DNA of 47,559 nucleotides, from positions 1 through 47,559 of the forward strand of contig CAJXAC010000011.1 in the NCBI GenBank assembly GCA_913050035.1, written 5' to 3'. Origin of the DNA: an uncultured Gammaproteobacteria bacterium (GTDB taxonomy: Bacteria > Pseudomonadota > Gammaproteobacteria > Pseudomonadales > Azotimanducaceae). Positions 32,183 to 40,694 of the stretch are shown piece after piece; the stretch's first letter is position 1, and each line of letters begins with the position of its first letter. The translations under genes and the position numbers were made by a program. A model generated the notes under the pieces. It saw only the letters and a list, made by a program, of their open reading frames with translations, had not been told where the DNA came from and searched no databases.

Positions 32183-33727
32183 ATGCTGAATAACTTAGGT
32201 TTGTTTTTAACCAAACGAGCGCACTTATCGCCTGATGTAGAGGCTTATGTCGAAAGCGATAGTAGTTATCGCCTTACCTACACAGAGCTGAATGACCGCT
32301 GTAGCCAGTTGGCTAACGCATTTGTGGCGTCGGGTATTGAAAAGGGTGAGCGGGTTGGCCTGCTGTTAATGAACTCCAGCGAATTTATGGAGTCCTATTA
32401 CGCACTAGCAAAAATCGGGGCGGTAGTAGTGCCGTTGAATTGGCGTTTGGTCGCTGATGAGTTGGAGTTCATTCTCAAAGACAGTGGCACCAAGCGCCTG
32501 ATTTTTGACAATGATTTTGTCGAGACTGTTGCGGATCTGCACAGCCGTGGCGATAAGACGGATATTACGCAATGGTTGCAAGTAGCCCAGCCGGATGAGA
32601 TTGCGCATTTTGCGGTCGACTACCGTGCTTTCCGTGATGCTCAGCCAAGCACAGAACCCGAGATCAATGCAGCCGACGACGACATGCTCTACATCATGTA
32701 TACCTCGGGCACCACAGGTTTACCCAAGGGTGTTGTGCATACCCACCATACATCGATCTGGGGCCTGCTGAGTATTGCCGCAACGGCGGAGTATCACCCG
32801 CCCGAACGTTATTTAGCTTGCTTGCCCATGTTCCACGTTGGCGCGCTCACGCCCTTAGCGGTGAATGTATATAAAGGCGCTACGTCAATTGTGATGCGCA
32901 GCTTCGACCCTGTGGCGGCGTGGCAAATTATTGAGCGCGAGAAAGTGACCAGTGCATTGTGTGTTCCGGCGATGTTGAACTTTATGTTGCAGGTGCCCAA
33001 TTTTGAAAACTTCGACCGCTCGACCCTGCGTTGGATGATGACCGGTGCCGCGCCTGTGCCGCCGGCGTTGACCAAGCGCTACAGTGAAATGGATATTGAA
33101 TTGCTGCAGGTTTACGGCCTAACTGAGACCTGTGGGCCGGCGTGTTTGATGGACGCCAAGGGCTCATTACTGAAACCGGAATCCACTGGTAAAGCGTTCT
33201 TCCATACTGAGGTTAAAATAGTCGACGGTTCTGGCGCTACCTGTCCTCCGGGCGAGGCTGGTGAGGTGCTGGTGCGTGGCGAGCATATTATGACTGAGTA
33301 CTGGAACCGCCCCGAAGCTACGGCAGAGACCATAGTGGACGGTTGGTTGCATACAGGTGATGTGGCGACTATGGACGAGCAGGGATTTGTCGTGATTCAG
33401 GACCGCATCAAGGACATGATTATTTCCGGCGGCGAAAATGTTTATCCTGCAGAAATCGAGGGGGTGCTCGGTGCGCATCCGAATATTTCGGAAGCTGCGG
33501 TCATTGGCCAAGAGAGTGCACGTTGGGGCGAATCGCCGCTGGCGATCGTGGTCAGGACCGATGAGTCTCTTACTGAAAATGATGTTCTTGAATATTGTAA
33601 TGGCAAGCTCGCGCGCTTTAAGCAACCGCAGTCGGTGGTATTCATAGAGCAAATTCCACGCAATCCCAGTGGCAAGATTTTGAAACGGGTGCTGCGTGAG
33701 CAGTTTCCGGATGCTGCACCTACTTAA
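32183..33727 (+). CDS. Acyl-CoA synthetase (AMP-forming, fatty acid--CoA ligase family)
   Basis: A 514-aa adenylate-forming ligase that activates a carboxylic acid to its CoA thioester with ATP. The P-loop-like motif YTSGTTGLPKG is at 173-183. VYGLTETCGP, the WLHTGDVATMDEQGFVVIQDRIKDMIISGGENVYPAEIE hinge region, and the catalytic K498 in NPSGKILKR are all present. The length is usual for the family. The chain-length preference cannot be read. An APH-type kinase gene follows 27 bases downstream on the same strand, so the two probably act in one pathway. Confidence 0.92.
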   Translation: MLNNLGLFLTKRAHLSPDVEAYVESDSSYRLTYTELNDRCSQLANAFVASGIEKGERVGLLLMNSSEFMESYYALAKIGAVVVPLNWRLVADELEFILKDSGTKRLIFDNDFVETVADLHSRGDKTDITQWLQVAQPDEIAHFAVDYRAFRDAQPSTEPEINAADDDMLYIMYTSGTTGLPKGVVHTHHTSIWGLLSIAATAEYHPPERYLACLPMFHVGALTPLAVNVYKGATSIVMRSFDPVAAWQIIEREKVTSALCVPAMLNFMLQVPNFENFDRSTLRWMMTGAAPVPPALTKRYSEMDIELLQVYGLTETCGPACLMDAKGSLLKPESTGKAFFHTEVKIVDGSGATCPPGEAGEVLVRGEHIMTEYWNRPEATAETIVDGWLHTGDVATMDEQGFVVIQDRIKDMIISGGENVYPAEIEGVLGAHPNISEAAVIGQESARWGESPLAIVVRTDESLTENDVLEYCNGKLARFKQPQSVVFIEQIPRNPSGKILKRVLREQFPDAAPT

Positions 33728-33754
33728 GCCCTAGTTCCGCCGGGGGGAGGCGAA

Positions 33755-34750
33755 ATGGAATTGGCTGAATTAGAGCAGCGCCTGCTGCCGTTCTGTGAGG
33801 CTCGGTACCGTGGCGCTGTAAACATTACAGAAGTCATCACCATGCCGGGCCATGCTGGATTCGCCTATGGGTTCAAGGTTGCCCATGAGCAAGGCGAAGA
33901 CGCCTGGTTTATTCGCTTGCCGCCGCCCAATGTAAATTGGGTGGGCACCGCTGATGTGCTGCGTCAGGTTGCAGTGCTCAACGCGTTGGATGCCACAGAT
34001 GTACCCCATTGTTCAGTGCGCTGGTCTGGAAATGATCTTGAATGGTTCGGTTGCCCGTACTTTGTGGTGCCATGGCTGCAGGGCGATGTGCTGAGACTGG
34101 GGCCAGAAGATTGGGGCGCGACGTTAAGTGACGAGCAACTATTGGCGTTTGGCCGTCAAGCAATGACAGCTCTGGCTGAGGTGCATGGTGTGGACGTTGG
34201 TCAGGTAAGTTATCTTGGCGATGCGGTACCCTTTGCGGACGATGTGGTGCGCTGGGATAAATTCTATGAAAAGGCGGCAGAACCCCAGCGCCTGGCCGCA
34301 GTGCCGGAGGTACGGCAACGGCTACTGGACAGCATCCCGAAGAATGCCCCGATAGGCATTTTCCATGGCGACTTCCAAACGGCCAATCTCTTCGCCACGC
34401 CGGATGCCCAACTTGGGGCAGTCATCGATTGGGAACTCACGGGCATTGGTGCCACGCTAAACGATTTGGGTTGGATTTGTACCTTCAGTGACCCCTTGGC
34501 TTGGGATCGCGCTAATCCAAGGCCGCACTTTTTGACCCCAGATACGCTGGTCAGTTTGTACGCAGAGGCATACGACGGTGAACTGCCGGATATCAATTGG
34601 TACAGAGCTTTGGCGGCATATAAATTTGCGATTATCAGCGGCCTGAATTTGAGCCTACACCGTCGCGGTAAGCGCGTGGATGAGACTTGGGAAACCACTG
34701 CAATGTCCATGCAACCGTTAATAGAGCGGGCGTTGGATCTGCTGGCATAA
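33755..34750 (+). CDS. APH-family phosphotransferase, partner of the acyl-CoA synthetase
   Basis: A 331-aa kinase-fold protein, second gene of an operon with the acyl-CoA synthetase. The catalytic loop is GIFHGDFQTANLF and the metal motif is VIDWELTGIGATLNDLGW. The N-lobe (HAGFAYGFKVAH, AWFIRLPPPNVNW) is divergent and shows little similarity to the other APH protein at 29735-30766. Phosphotransferases of this fold in acyl-CoA pathways include LvaA, which phosphorylates 4-hydroxyvaleryl-CoA. GGGGGAGG precedes the ATG. The substrate is a hydroxyacyl-CoA at best guess. Confidence 0.86.
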   Translation: MELAELEQRLLPFCEARYRGAVNITEVITMPGHAGFAYGFKVAHEQGEDAWFIRLPPPNVNWVGTADVLRQVAVLNALDATDVPHCSVRWSGNDLEWFGCPYFVVPWLQGDVLRLGPEDWGATLSDEQLLAFGRQAMTALAEVHGVDVGQVSYLGDAVPFADDVVRWDKFYEKAAEPQRLAAVPEVRQRLLDSIPKNAPIGIFHGDFQTANLFATPDAQLGAVIDWELTGIGATLNDLGWICTFSDPLAWDRANPRPHFLTPDTLVSLYAEAYDGELPDINWYRALAAYKFAIISGLNLSLHRRGKRVDETWETTAMSMQPLIERALDLLA

Positions 34751-34878
34751 GCCGAACGGGCGCATGGCCTATCCTCGCCGCTGTTTGTGTCTTCGATACG
34801 CCGGGCGTTAATGCATGCGTGTTCGTTATCCCACCGCCAGCGGGGCTGGAATCTTAGCCTCCAGATCTGACCTCAAAA

Positions 34879-35754
34879 TCAAAATTGCTCGCCCTGTGCT
34901 GATCGCTCAAGCATGGCCATTAGATCCATTGTGGCCACGCCCTGCCGCGCAAGAATCTGCGTGGTTCGGGAACCAACGAACTCGTCCCATGCAGGGTGCG
35001 GTAACATATAAAACTGCTTGTTAGCCATGGCCGTAAAAACGTAATCGGCGATTTCTGCCGGACTTTTGCCGTTCGCCAGCATCGATTTGGCGGCCTGGTA
35101 CTGAGGATCTTCTGTATCCGCTTGGGTTTGCTCTGCTCCTGGACGATTGCGCTCGGCATTAAAGATCTGCGTGTCGACAAAGCCCGGACATAGAACGCCT
35201 GCATTTATGTTGGCTGCGCGCTGCTCCAGATCAGACTGCACGCCCTCCGTCAGGGCAAGGACGCCGTGTTTGCTGACACCATAAGAGCCACCCATGGGCA
35301 TCACCGCGGCCAAGGACGCGGTGTTCACTATGTAACTTTCCTCGCCGTGTTCCAGCATGTGCGGAATAAATGTCTGCACACCGTAGAGTACGCCGTAAAA
35401 GTTCACGCCCATGACCCAATGCCAGTCTTCATCGGGTGTTTCCCAGACGGCCTTGCCAGCGCTATTGCCCGCAGCCACGCCAGCATTATTAAACACTAGG
35501 TTTACATTGCCGTAGGTGTTAGTTGCTTCTTCTAGCAGATTATTAACCGAAGTTTTCACCATGGTATCGGTTATAACTCCGATTACATTGGCCTGACGCT
35601 GTGCAACTTTTTCGACCGCCTGATCCAACGCATCCTGTTGAATATCGCCGAGCACAACGTTCATACCCAACCCAGCACAATGCTCTGCTAAGCCTAGTCC
35701 GATGCCGCTAGCGCCGCCGGTGATCACGGCGGTTTTGCCACTAAAATCTTGCAT
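34879..35754 (-). CDS. Short-chain dehydrogenase/reductase (SDR)
   Basis: A 291-aa SDR with the NAD(P) motif TGGASGIGLGLA at the N-terminus, NNAG at about 90-93 (FNNAGVAAGN), the catalytic Ser in NTASLAAVMP and YGVSK with the catalytic Tyr and Lys. A C-terminal extension (ADYVFTAMANKQFYMLPHP) is typical of the group that acts on bulky alcohols or ketones. It converges on the kinase operon with 128 bases between, in which I see nothing significant, and is divergent from the enoyl-CoA hydratase gene. The substrate is unknown. Confidence 0.88.
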   Translation of the reverse strand: MQDFSGKTAVITGGASGIGLGLAEHCAGLGMNVVLGDIQQDALDQAVEKVAQRQANVIGVITDTMVKTSVNNLLEEATNTYGNVNLVFNNAGVAAGNSAGKAVWETPDEDWHWVMGVNFYGVLYGVQTFIPHMLEHGEESYIVNTASLAAVMPMGGSYGVSKHGVLALTEGVQSDLEQRAANINAGVLCPGFVDTQIFNAERNRPGAEQTQADTEDPQYQAAKSMLANGKSPAEIADYVFTAMANKQFYMLPHPAWDEFVGSRTTQILARQGVATMDLMAMLERSAQGEQF

Positions 35755-35870
35755 ACGAGGCCCCTAGTTTTTGCATCAGTGTAGGCCAGCCAAAGGCACC
35801 TCGATAGTGTATTGCATGACTGCGAAGAATATTTTGAGGTAATCTTTGGGCATCGAAAAAGGGGGACATT

Positions 35871-36653
35871 ATGGAACGCATGAAACTTGAGTTTGTGGAT
35901 AGGGTCGCGGTTTTAAAGTTTGATCATCCAGAGGTGATGAATGCGGTGGGCGGGCAAATGCTGCGCGACTTCGGTGCCGCTGTAGCAGAAATAAAGGCGC
36001 GTGGGACGGATGCCAGATGTTTATTGCTGACCGGTAATGGTCGTGCCTTTTGTGCCGGTGCTAACTTGCAGGACGACGATAGAAATAAGGGCTCGAATGA
36101 GGCGGGTGGTTCATTACGCCACGGCTATCACCCGTTGATGTTTGAACTTCGGGGTCTGGAGATGCCCATGGTCACCGCAGTCAACGGTGCAGCCGCTGGC
36201 GTCGGTATGAGTTTTGCGATGATGGGCGATATTGTCTGTGCGTCCGAGGATGCTTACTTTTTACAGGCGTTCGCGCGTATCGGCTTGATACCCGATGGTG
36301 GTGCCACCTATATGTTGCCGCGTTTGGTGGGATGGGGTCGCGCAATGGAATTATCGCTGCTGGCGGAACGATTGCCCGCCGCCACGGCTCAGGAGTGGGG
36401 CTTGGTTAATCGTGTTTTTGCCGATACTGACGCCCTAGCCGCTGGCTCAATGGAACTCGCTCAACGGTTGGCTAATGGTCCGCGGTCGCTAGCACTGATT
36501 CGTAAAGCGTATTGGCAAAGCTGGGGCAATAGTTACGAGCAACAGCTTGAACTGGAGGCCCAATTACAGAATGAAGCCGGGCGCAGTACTGATTTCCGTG
36601 AGGGTGTGAGCGCGTTTTTACAAAAACGAGATGCCGCTTTTAAAGGCGAGTAG
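35871..36653 (+). CDS. Enoyl-CoA hydratase/isomerase family protein
   Basis: A 260-aa crotonase-fold protein with the oxyanion segment GNGRAFCAGANL, the MVTAVNGAAAGVGMSFAMMGDIV core, and ARIGLIPDGGATYMLPRLVGW. The Asp in the last motif stands where PaaG-like isomerases carry their catalytic Asp and where hydratases usually have Glu, so enoyl-CoA isomerase activity is possible. AAAGGGGG precedes the ATG. An SDR follows after 40 bases on the same strand, making a likely hydratase/dehydrogenase pair of a beta-oxidation-like route. Confidence 0.89.
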   Translation: MERMKLEFVDRVAVLKFDHPEVMNAVGGQMLRDFGAAVAEIKARGTDARCLLLTGNGRAFCAGANLQDDDRNKGSNEAGGSLRHGYHPLMFELRGLEMPMVTAVNGAAAGVGMSFAMMGDIVCASEDAYFLQAFARIGLIPDGGATYMLPRLVGWGRAMELSLLAERLPAATAQEWGLVNRVFADTDALAAGSMELAQRLANGPRSLALIRKAYWQSWGNSYEQQLELEAQLQNEAGRSTDFREGVSAFLQKRDAAFKGE

Positions 36654-36693
36654 GCGACGCAGCACAGCATTAGTAGATAACGGGGTTGAGAGT

Positions 36694-37461
36694 ATGAGTT
36701 TAGCGGGACGTGTCGCGCTGGTTACCGGCGGCGGTCGAGGCGTTGGTAAAGGCATTTCCATGTCACTGGCAGCGGCTGGAGCGACGGTTGCGGTGAACTA
36801 TCGCCGCGATGCAGAAGCAGCGGCAGCGACAGTGGCCGATATCATTGCCAACGGCGGTAAGGCCCAAGCCTATGCTGCTTCGGTGGATGACTTTGAGCAG
36901 AACGCAGAAATGGTGGCTGCTATTGAGGCCGACCATGGGGCCGTTGGTATTTTGGTGAACAATGCGGGTATCGCCAGTCGTGGTCAAAGTGTAGTGGATA
37001 CAGACCCTGCAGAGATGCGTCGCGTGGTAGCTACTCACGCCTTCGGACCCCACTATTTGGCCAGTTTGGTAGTGCCGAAAATGCGCGGCTTAGATCGCGG
37101 CGACATCATTATGATTTCTAGTGTGGCCACCCGCTCGCTGAGCGGTTACGGCGCGCCCTACAACATGGGTAAGACCGCTATGGAAGCGTTGGCCTATACT
37201 CTTGCTAAAGAAGAGCGCGAGCATGGCATCCGGGTAAATATCGTCGCTCCTGGGCTTGTGGATACGGACATGGGGCAGCGCTTGATTCATGCGGTTCAGG
37301 GCGTAGATGACATCCGCACACTGGACGAATCCATGCCCTTTGGCCGGGTTTGTCAGCCGGAGGATGTGGCCAATGTGGTGCGGTTTTTAGTCAGCAACGA
37401 AAATTCATATCTGACTGGCGAACGACTCTATTGCGATGGCGGTGGGCAAAATCTGCGTTAG
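36694..37461 (+). CDS. Short-chain dehydrogenase/reductase (SDR), FabG-like
   Basis: A 255-aa classical SDR: TGGGRGVGKGISMSLA cofactor motif, NNAGIASRG, catalytic Ser in ISSVATRSLS, YNMGK for Tyr and Lys, and the C-terminal YLTGERLYCDGGGQNL. The start at 36694 (MSLAGRVALV) is chosen over a frame open 21 codons upstream because homology begins there. It probably oxidises a hydroxyacyl-CoA or reduces a ketone downstream of the enoyl-CoA hydratase. It converges on the cytochrome c gene, with which it overlaps by four bases. Confidence 0.88.
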   Translation: MSLAGRVALVTGGGRGVGKGISMSLAAAGATVAVNYRRDAEAAAATVADIIANGGKAQAYAASVDDFEQNAEMVAAIEADHGAVGILVNNAGIASRGQSVVDTDPAEMRRVVATHAFGPHYLASLVVPKMRGLDRGDIIMISSVATRSLSGYGAPYNMGKTAMEALAYTLAKEEREHGIRVNIVAPGLVDTDMGQRLIHAVQGVDDIRTLDESMPFGRVCQPEDVANVVRFLVSNENSYLTGERLYCDGGGQNLR

Positions 37462-37916
37462 TGCGAAGGCGAACTATTGCCGGTAAATTTTTCGAGTAAA
37501 CGCGCTCGTGTGGCGGTAGCGTCGGCAAGTGGCTGTTGGCGAAAGCCAGCGACCTCTTTGGCGCTGTAGGGTATAAAAGGGTGCGGCAGTTGCGCCGCAC
37601 TCATGGTTAGTAAAATCCAGTTCAATACGTCCGCAAGGTCCTGATCGCTGAGGGGTGAATTGGCCGAGCCGGGTACCTGCACGAGATAGGCGCGTCCGCC
37701 GTCGACGCTCAGAAAACTGCCAACAAAATCGGCCATGGTAGGGATATCGTTTAGGCCGCGGCCATCGGCAGCGTGGCAGCCTTGGCAATTCAGCATGTAG
37801 TTCAAGCGTGTGGCGGTAGGGTCGATACCTGCGGCGCCCAAGGCTTGCGTCGACGTGGCATCGGCCATGGCCGAGCAACTCAGAACTAGACTGATGGCCG
37901 CGGCTTTCCAACCCAT
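37458..37916 (-). CDS. Small periplasmic cytochrome c-like protein
   Basis: A 152-aa protein with a signal peptide (MGWKAAAISLVLSCSAMADA). The single haem motif is CQGCH at about residues 43-47. Beyond it, DVLNWILLTM is a typical C-terminal helix of class I cytochromes, and a Met in PTMADFV is a candidate sixth ligand. It probably carries electrons in the periplasm. The start overlaps the stop of the HDAC-like gene by one base (TAATG), so both are in one operon. Its role beside an amidohydrolase is unclear. Confidence 0.85.
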   Translation of the reverse strand: MGWKAAAISLVLSCSAMADATSTQALGAAGIDPTATRLNYMLNCQGCHAADGRGLNDIPTMADFVGSFLSVDGGRAYLVQVPGSANSPLSDQDLADVLNWILLTMSAAQLPHPFIPYSAKEVAGFRQQPLADATATRARLLEKFTGNSSPSH

Positions 37917-38827
37917 TATATGAGCGCCTCAATATGGGCTTGGGCGGAACGGGCTAATGCCTCAAGGTCATAACCGCCCTCTAATGTGGAGACCACGCGT
38001 CCCTGACAGTATTGATTAGCGATACTTACAATTTGCTGGGTGATCCACTGAAAGTCCTGCTCTTGCAAGTTCAGTGCTGCCAGTGGATCTAATTGATGCG
38101 CGTCAAATCCTGCGGACACTAATATTAAGTCAGGCTGGTGTTGCTCCAGAGCGCCTAACCACTGGGTGCTGATGGCGCGTCGAAAGTCATCACCGCCGCT
38201 ACCAGCAGGTAATGGCGTGTTGACGATGTTCGGCTGCTCAATGTCGTCCAGTCGATTTGGGTAGTAAGGATGCTGAAAGCTCGAGCACACCATGATCTGG
38301 GGATGGTCTTTGCAAATATCGACGCTGCCGTTGCCGTGGTGAACATCGAAATCAACGATTGCAACGCGATTTATATCCTGCTGTTCGAGAGCATGGAGGG
38401 CAGCGATGGCGACGCTGTTGAGTAGGCAAAAGCCCATGGCTGAATTTGCCTCAGCATGATGTCCTGGGGGCCGCACGGCGCAGAAAACACGTTGCTCTGT
38501 GCCGGTCAGTACATCGTCCACGCCGCTGCACACGGCGCTTGCTGCAAGTCTGGCTGCGTTGAGGCTGCGCGGGCCCATCCAGGTGTCCGGGTCGATTGGC
38601 ACGATACCGTCGGTGGGCTCGCTACGTCTTAGAAACTCCAAGTGCCCGGTGGTGTGGGCGGCTAGAATTTGCGCGTCACTCAGGTCCCCTGGTTCGCGCA
38701 ACTGACAGTCATCGAGAATGCCCTCGCGATCTAGATGACCCAGCAAATGGCGCAACCGATCCGGCCGTTCAGGGTGGCCCTCGGCGACATCGTGGTGAAT
38801 AAACTCCGGGTGGGTATAAATATGCAT
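37916..38827 (-). CDS. Histone deacetylase-like amidohydrolase (class II HDAC / acetylpolyamine hydrolase family)
   Basis: A 303-aa zinc amidohydrolase: GHPERPDRL at the N-terminus, VRPPGHHAEANSAMGFCLLNSVA with the paired active-site His, VAIVDFDVHHGNGSVDI with the zinc Asp and His, and the third zinc Asp in LILVSAGFDAHQLDPLA. The late EGGYDLEAL carries the usual Gly-rich turn. It removes acyl groups from polyamines, lysines or similar. The start is ATG 38827; a frame 14 codons longer is possible. The sirtuin at 1943-2773 is chemically unrelated. The gene overlaps the cytochrome gene by one base. Confidence 0.9.
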   Translation of the reverse strand: MHIYTHPEFIHHDVAEGHPERPDRLRHLLGHLDREGILDDCQLREPGDLSDAQILAAHTTGHLEFLRRSEPTDGIVPIDPDTWMGPRSLNAARLAASAVCSGVDDVLTGTEQRVFCAVRPPGHHAEANSAMGFCLLNSVAIAALHALEQQDINRVAIVDFDVHHGNGSVDICKDHPQIMVCSSFQHPYYPNRLDDIEQPNIVNTPLPAGSGGDDFRRAISTQWLGALEQHQPDLILVSAGFDAHQLDPLAALNLQEQDFQWITQQIVSIANQYCQGRVVSTLEGGYDLEALARSAQAHIEALI

Positions 38828-39048
38828 GACGTGAAATATGCCCGAAGAGTGCTTTGCAACCAAGGGCATTACTTAGGCTTTGGACCAGACAATCTGGCTC
38901 TGTGCCAGGCAGCCTCGGGCGGTATAGATGCTGTCGGCCCGTATATTTAATGTGCCTTCGTTAACTAAGCCGCTTGGCATGGTCCGAAGGTTAGGGCGTT
39001 AAATGGCCTGCCAGTATGGGTCTTTAAGCAGGGAATGGGTTTATTATT

Positions 39049-39435
39049 GTGTCTTTGCTTCAGGTGAAAACGAGCGTGTTATCTGTGTTGTCCTTCCTGC
39101 GCACTTTGATCGCTATGATGGTCGGCGGTTTCGCCTGGGTTCTGGTGAATAATGCACTGGGACAACCGGAAGGCGCTATGGTGCTGCTAACGGTATGGAT
39201 AGCTGGTTTGGCCGGCGGCGCGGTTTGCACTATGTATTCTGCACGCCAGGGCGTTGCCATGGCGGCGGTCAGTGGACTGTTACTGGCTTTGGTATTTTTG
39301 TGGTTTCGGCATATACATCTGGCATTGCCGATCACTGGTGGTGCATTAGTTGCGCTGTGGCCGTTATGGTTTCCACCGGCGTATTACCTAGGCGCATACG
39401 CCTATGTATTGGTTTTGCTTCGCAGCGAGAGGTAA
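39049..39435 (+). CDS. Small four-helix membrane protein, unknown function
   Basis: A 128-aa hydrophobic protein with four predicted membrane helices (about 12-35, 42-62, 68-86 and 92-122), rich in Gly, Ala and Leu. The GTG at 39049 is the only sensible start. It ends directly before the start of the CoA-transferase-family gene (no gap), so the two are co-transcribed. No family is recognised. Confidence 0.72.
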   Translation: MSLLQVKTSVLSVLSFLRTLIAMMVGGFAWVLVNNALGQPEGAMVLLTVWIAGLAGGAVCTMYSARQGVAMAAVSGLLLALVFLWFRHIHLALPITGGALVALWPLWFPPAYYLGAYAYVLVLLRSER

Positions 39436-40659
39436 GTGGTGCAGGATTTATTGAATTTATTGGGTCCGGGTCAGCGTATTTTCGTTGCCGGTAGCAGTAA
39501 CGAACCCAGCGGTCTGCTCCAAGCCATGGCGCAACTTGGGTTGCCGGAAAATCTCAATTTCATTCAATTCCCCATCCCCGGACTTAATGCCGTGGACTTT
39601 ACCGGCTGGAACTCCAGCGCTCAGCTCACTACTTTTTTTATGACACCGACCCTAGCGAAAGCAGATTTGCCTAGGGTGCATTACTTGCCTATGCAGATGC
39701 GTGCAGTTTTCGATTATCTCAGTGACAACATCGACGTCTGCCTGTTACAGGTAGCCTATGACCGCGATGGGGTTTTACGCATTGGCCCGAATGTGGACTT
39801 CACAGCTTCGGTATTGAGCGCTGCCAAAGTGGTCATTGCGGAACTCAATACCGCTGTGCGTGCACCTTTAGGCTGCCCGTCCATTGAACCGGGGCGCATT
39901 GATTATTTGTTTGATAGTCACCGTCCGTTAACGCCAATGGCGGTGCCGAAAATTGACGCGGCGGCACAAATTATCGGCGCATTAGTGGCTGATCTCATTA
40001 ACGACGGTGATTGCCTGCAAACCGGCATTGGGGCAATTCCGGCAGCAATTCTCAATGAGTTAGACGGCAAGAGTGATCTGGGGTTGCATGGCGGATTATT
40101 GGATGTCGGAGGGCGACGCTTGATTGAAGCCGGTAACGTCAATGGTATGCGTAAAGCCGTCGACCAGGGTCGGCATATAACGGGTATGGCGCTGGGTGAC
40201 GACGCACTATTTGATTGGTTAGCCGATGAGCCTGCAGTAATTTTTCGTGGTGCTGATCACACCCACGAAGTCAGTGCTATTGCGCAATTGCAAAATTTTG
40301 TCTCGATCAATTCTGCGGTAGAAGTGGATCTGTTTGGTCAGGTCAATGCAGAGTACGCCGGCGGTCGGCAAATTTCTGGCACGGGTGGTTCGGTAGACTT
40401 TATGCGTGCTGCGAAAGTATCCAAGGGCGGTCGATCTATAGTCGCCATGAATGCCACCGCTCGGGGTGGCACTGTGTCGCGAATTGTTCCTAGGGTCGAT
40501 ATGGTGACGGCCTTGCGTACGGATGTAGACATCGTGGTGACCGAGTTTGGTGTGGCGCAGTTGCAAAATCTGCCCAACCGCCAGCGTGCGGGGGCATTGA
40601 TCGATATTGCGGCACCGCAGTTTCGTGATGAATTACGCAGTCAGATGTCTGCCGGATAA
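39436..40659 (+). CDS. Acetyl-CoA hydrolase/transferase family protein
   Basis: A 407-aa protein of the acetyl-CoA hydrolase / 4-hydroxybutyrate CoA-transferase family. Typical segments are INDGDCLQTGIGAIPAAILNEL, LGLHGGLLDVGGRRLIEAG, and FVSINSAVEVDLFGQVNAEYAGGRQISGTGGSVDF, followed by RGGTVSRIVPRVDMVTALRTDVDIVVTEFGVAQL. The family transfers CoA between carboxylic acids via a glutamyl thioester. The start is GTG at 39436 or 39439, behind AGAGG. It adjoins a small membrane protein without a gap and converges on the oligopeptidase gene. Confidence 0.89.
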   Translation: MVQDLLNLLGPGQRIFVAGSSNEPSGLLQAMAQLGLPENLNFIQFPIPGLNAVDFTGWNSSAQLTTFFMTPTLAKADLPRVHYLPMQMRAVFDYLSDNIDVCLLQVAYDRDGVLRIGPNVDFTASVLSAAKVVIAELNTAVRAPLGCPSIEPGRIDYLFDSHRPLTPMAVPKIDAAAQIIGALVADLINDGDCLQTGIGAIPAAILNELDGKSDLGLHGGLLDVGGRRLIEAGNVNGMRKAVDQGRHITGMALGDDALFDWLADEPAVIFRGADHTHEVSAIAQLQNFVSINSAVEVDLFGQVNAEYAGGRQISGTGGSVDFMRAAKVSKGGRSIVAMNATARGGTVSRIVPRVDMVTALRTDVDIVVTEFGVAQLQNLPNRQRAGALIDIAAPQFRDELRSQMSAG

Positions 40660-40672
40660 GCAGATCCTGCCG

Positions 40673-40691
40673 CAGCCATCGGTAATGGCTG
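40673..40691. terminator. Hairpin between convergent genes
   Basis: CAGCCAT (40673-40679), 5-base loop CGGTA, ATGGCTG (40685-40691): a perfect 7-bp stem placed 14 bases after the CoA-transferase stop and 4 bases after the oligopeptidase stop. No T tract follows on either strand, so it is probably a bidirectional transcription barrier or mRNA 3' stabiliser rather than a strong intrinsic terminator. Confidence 0.45.
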
Positions 40692-40694
40692 AGT

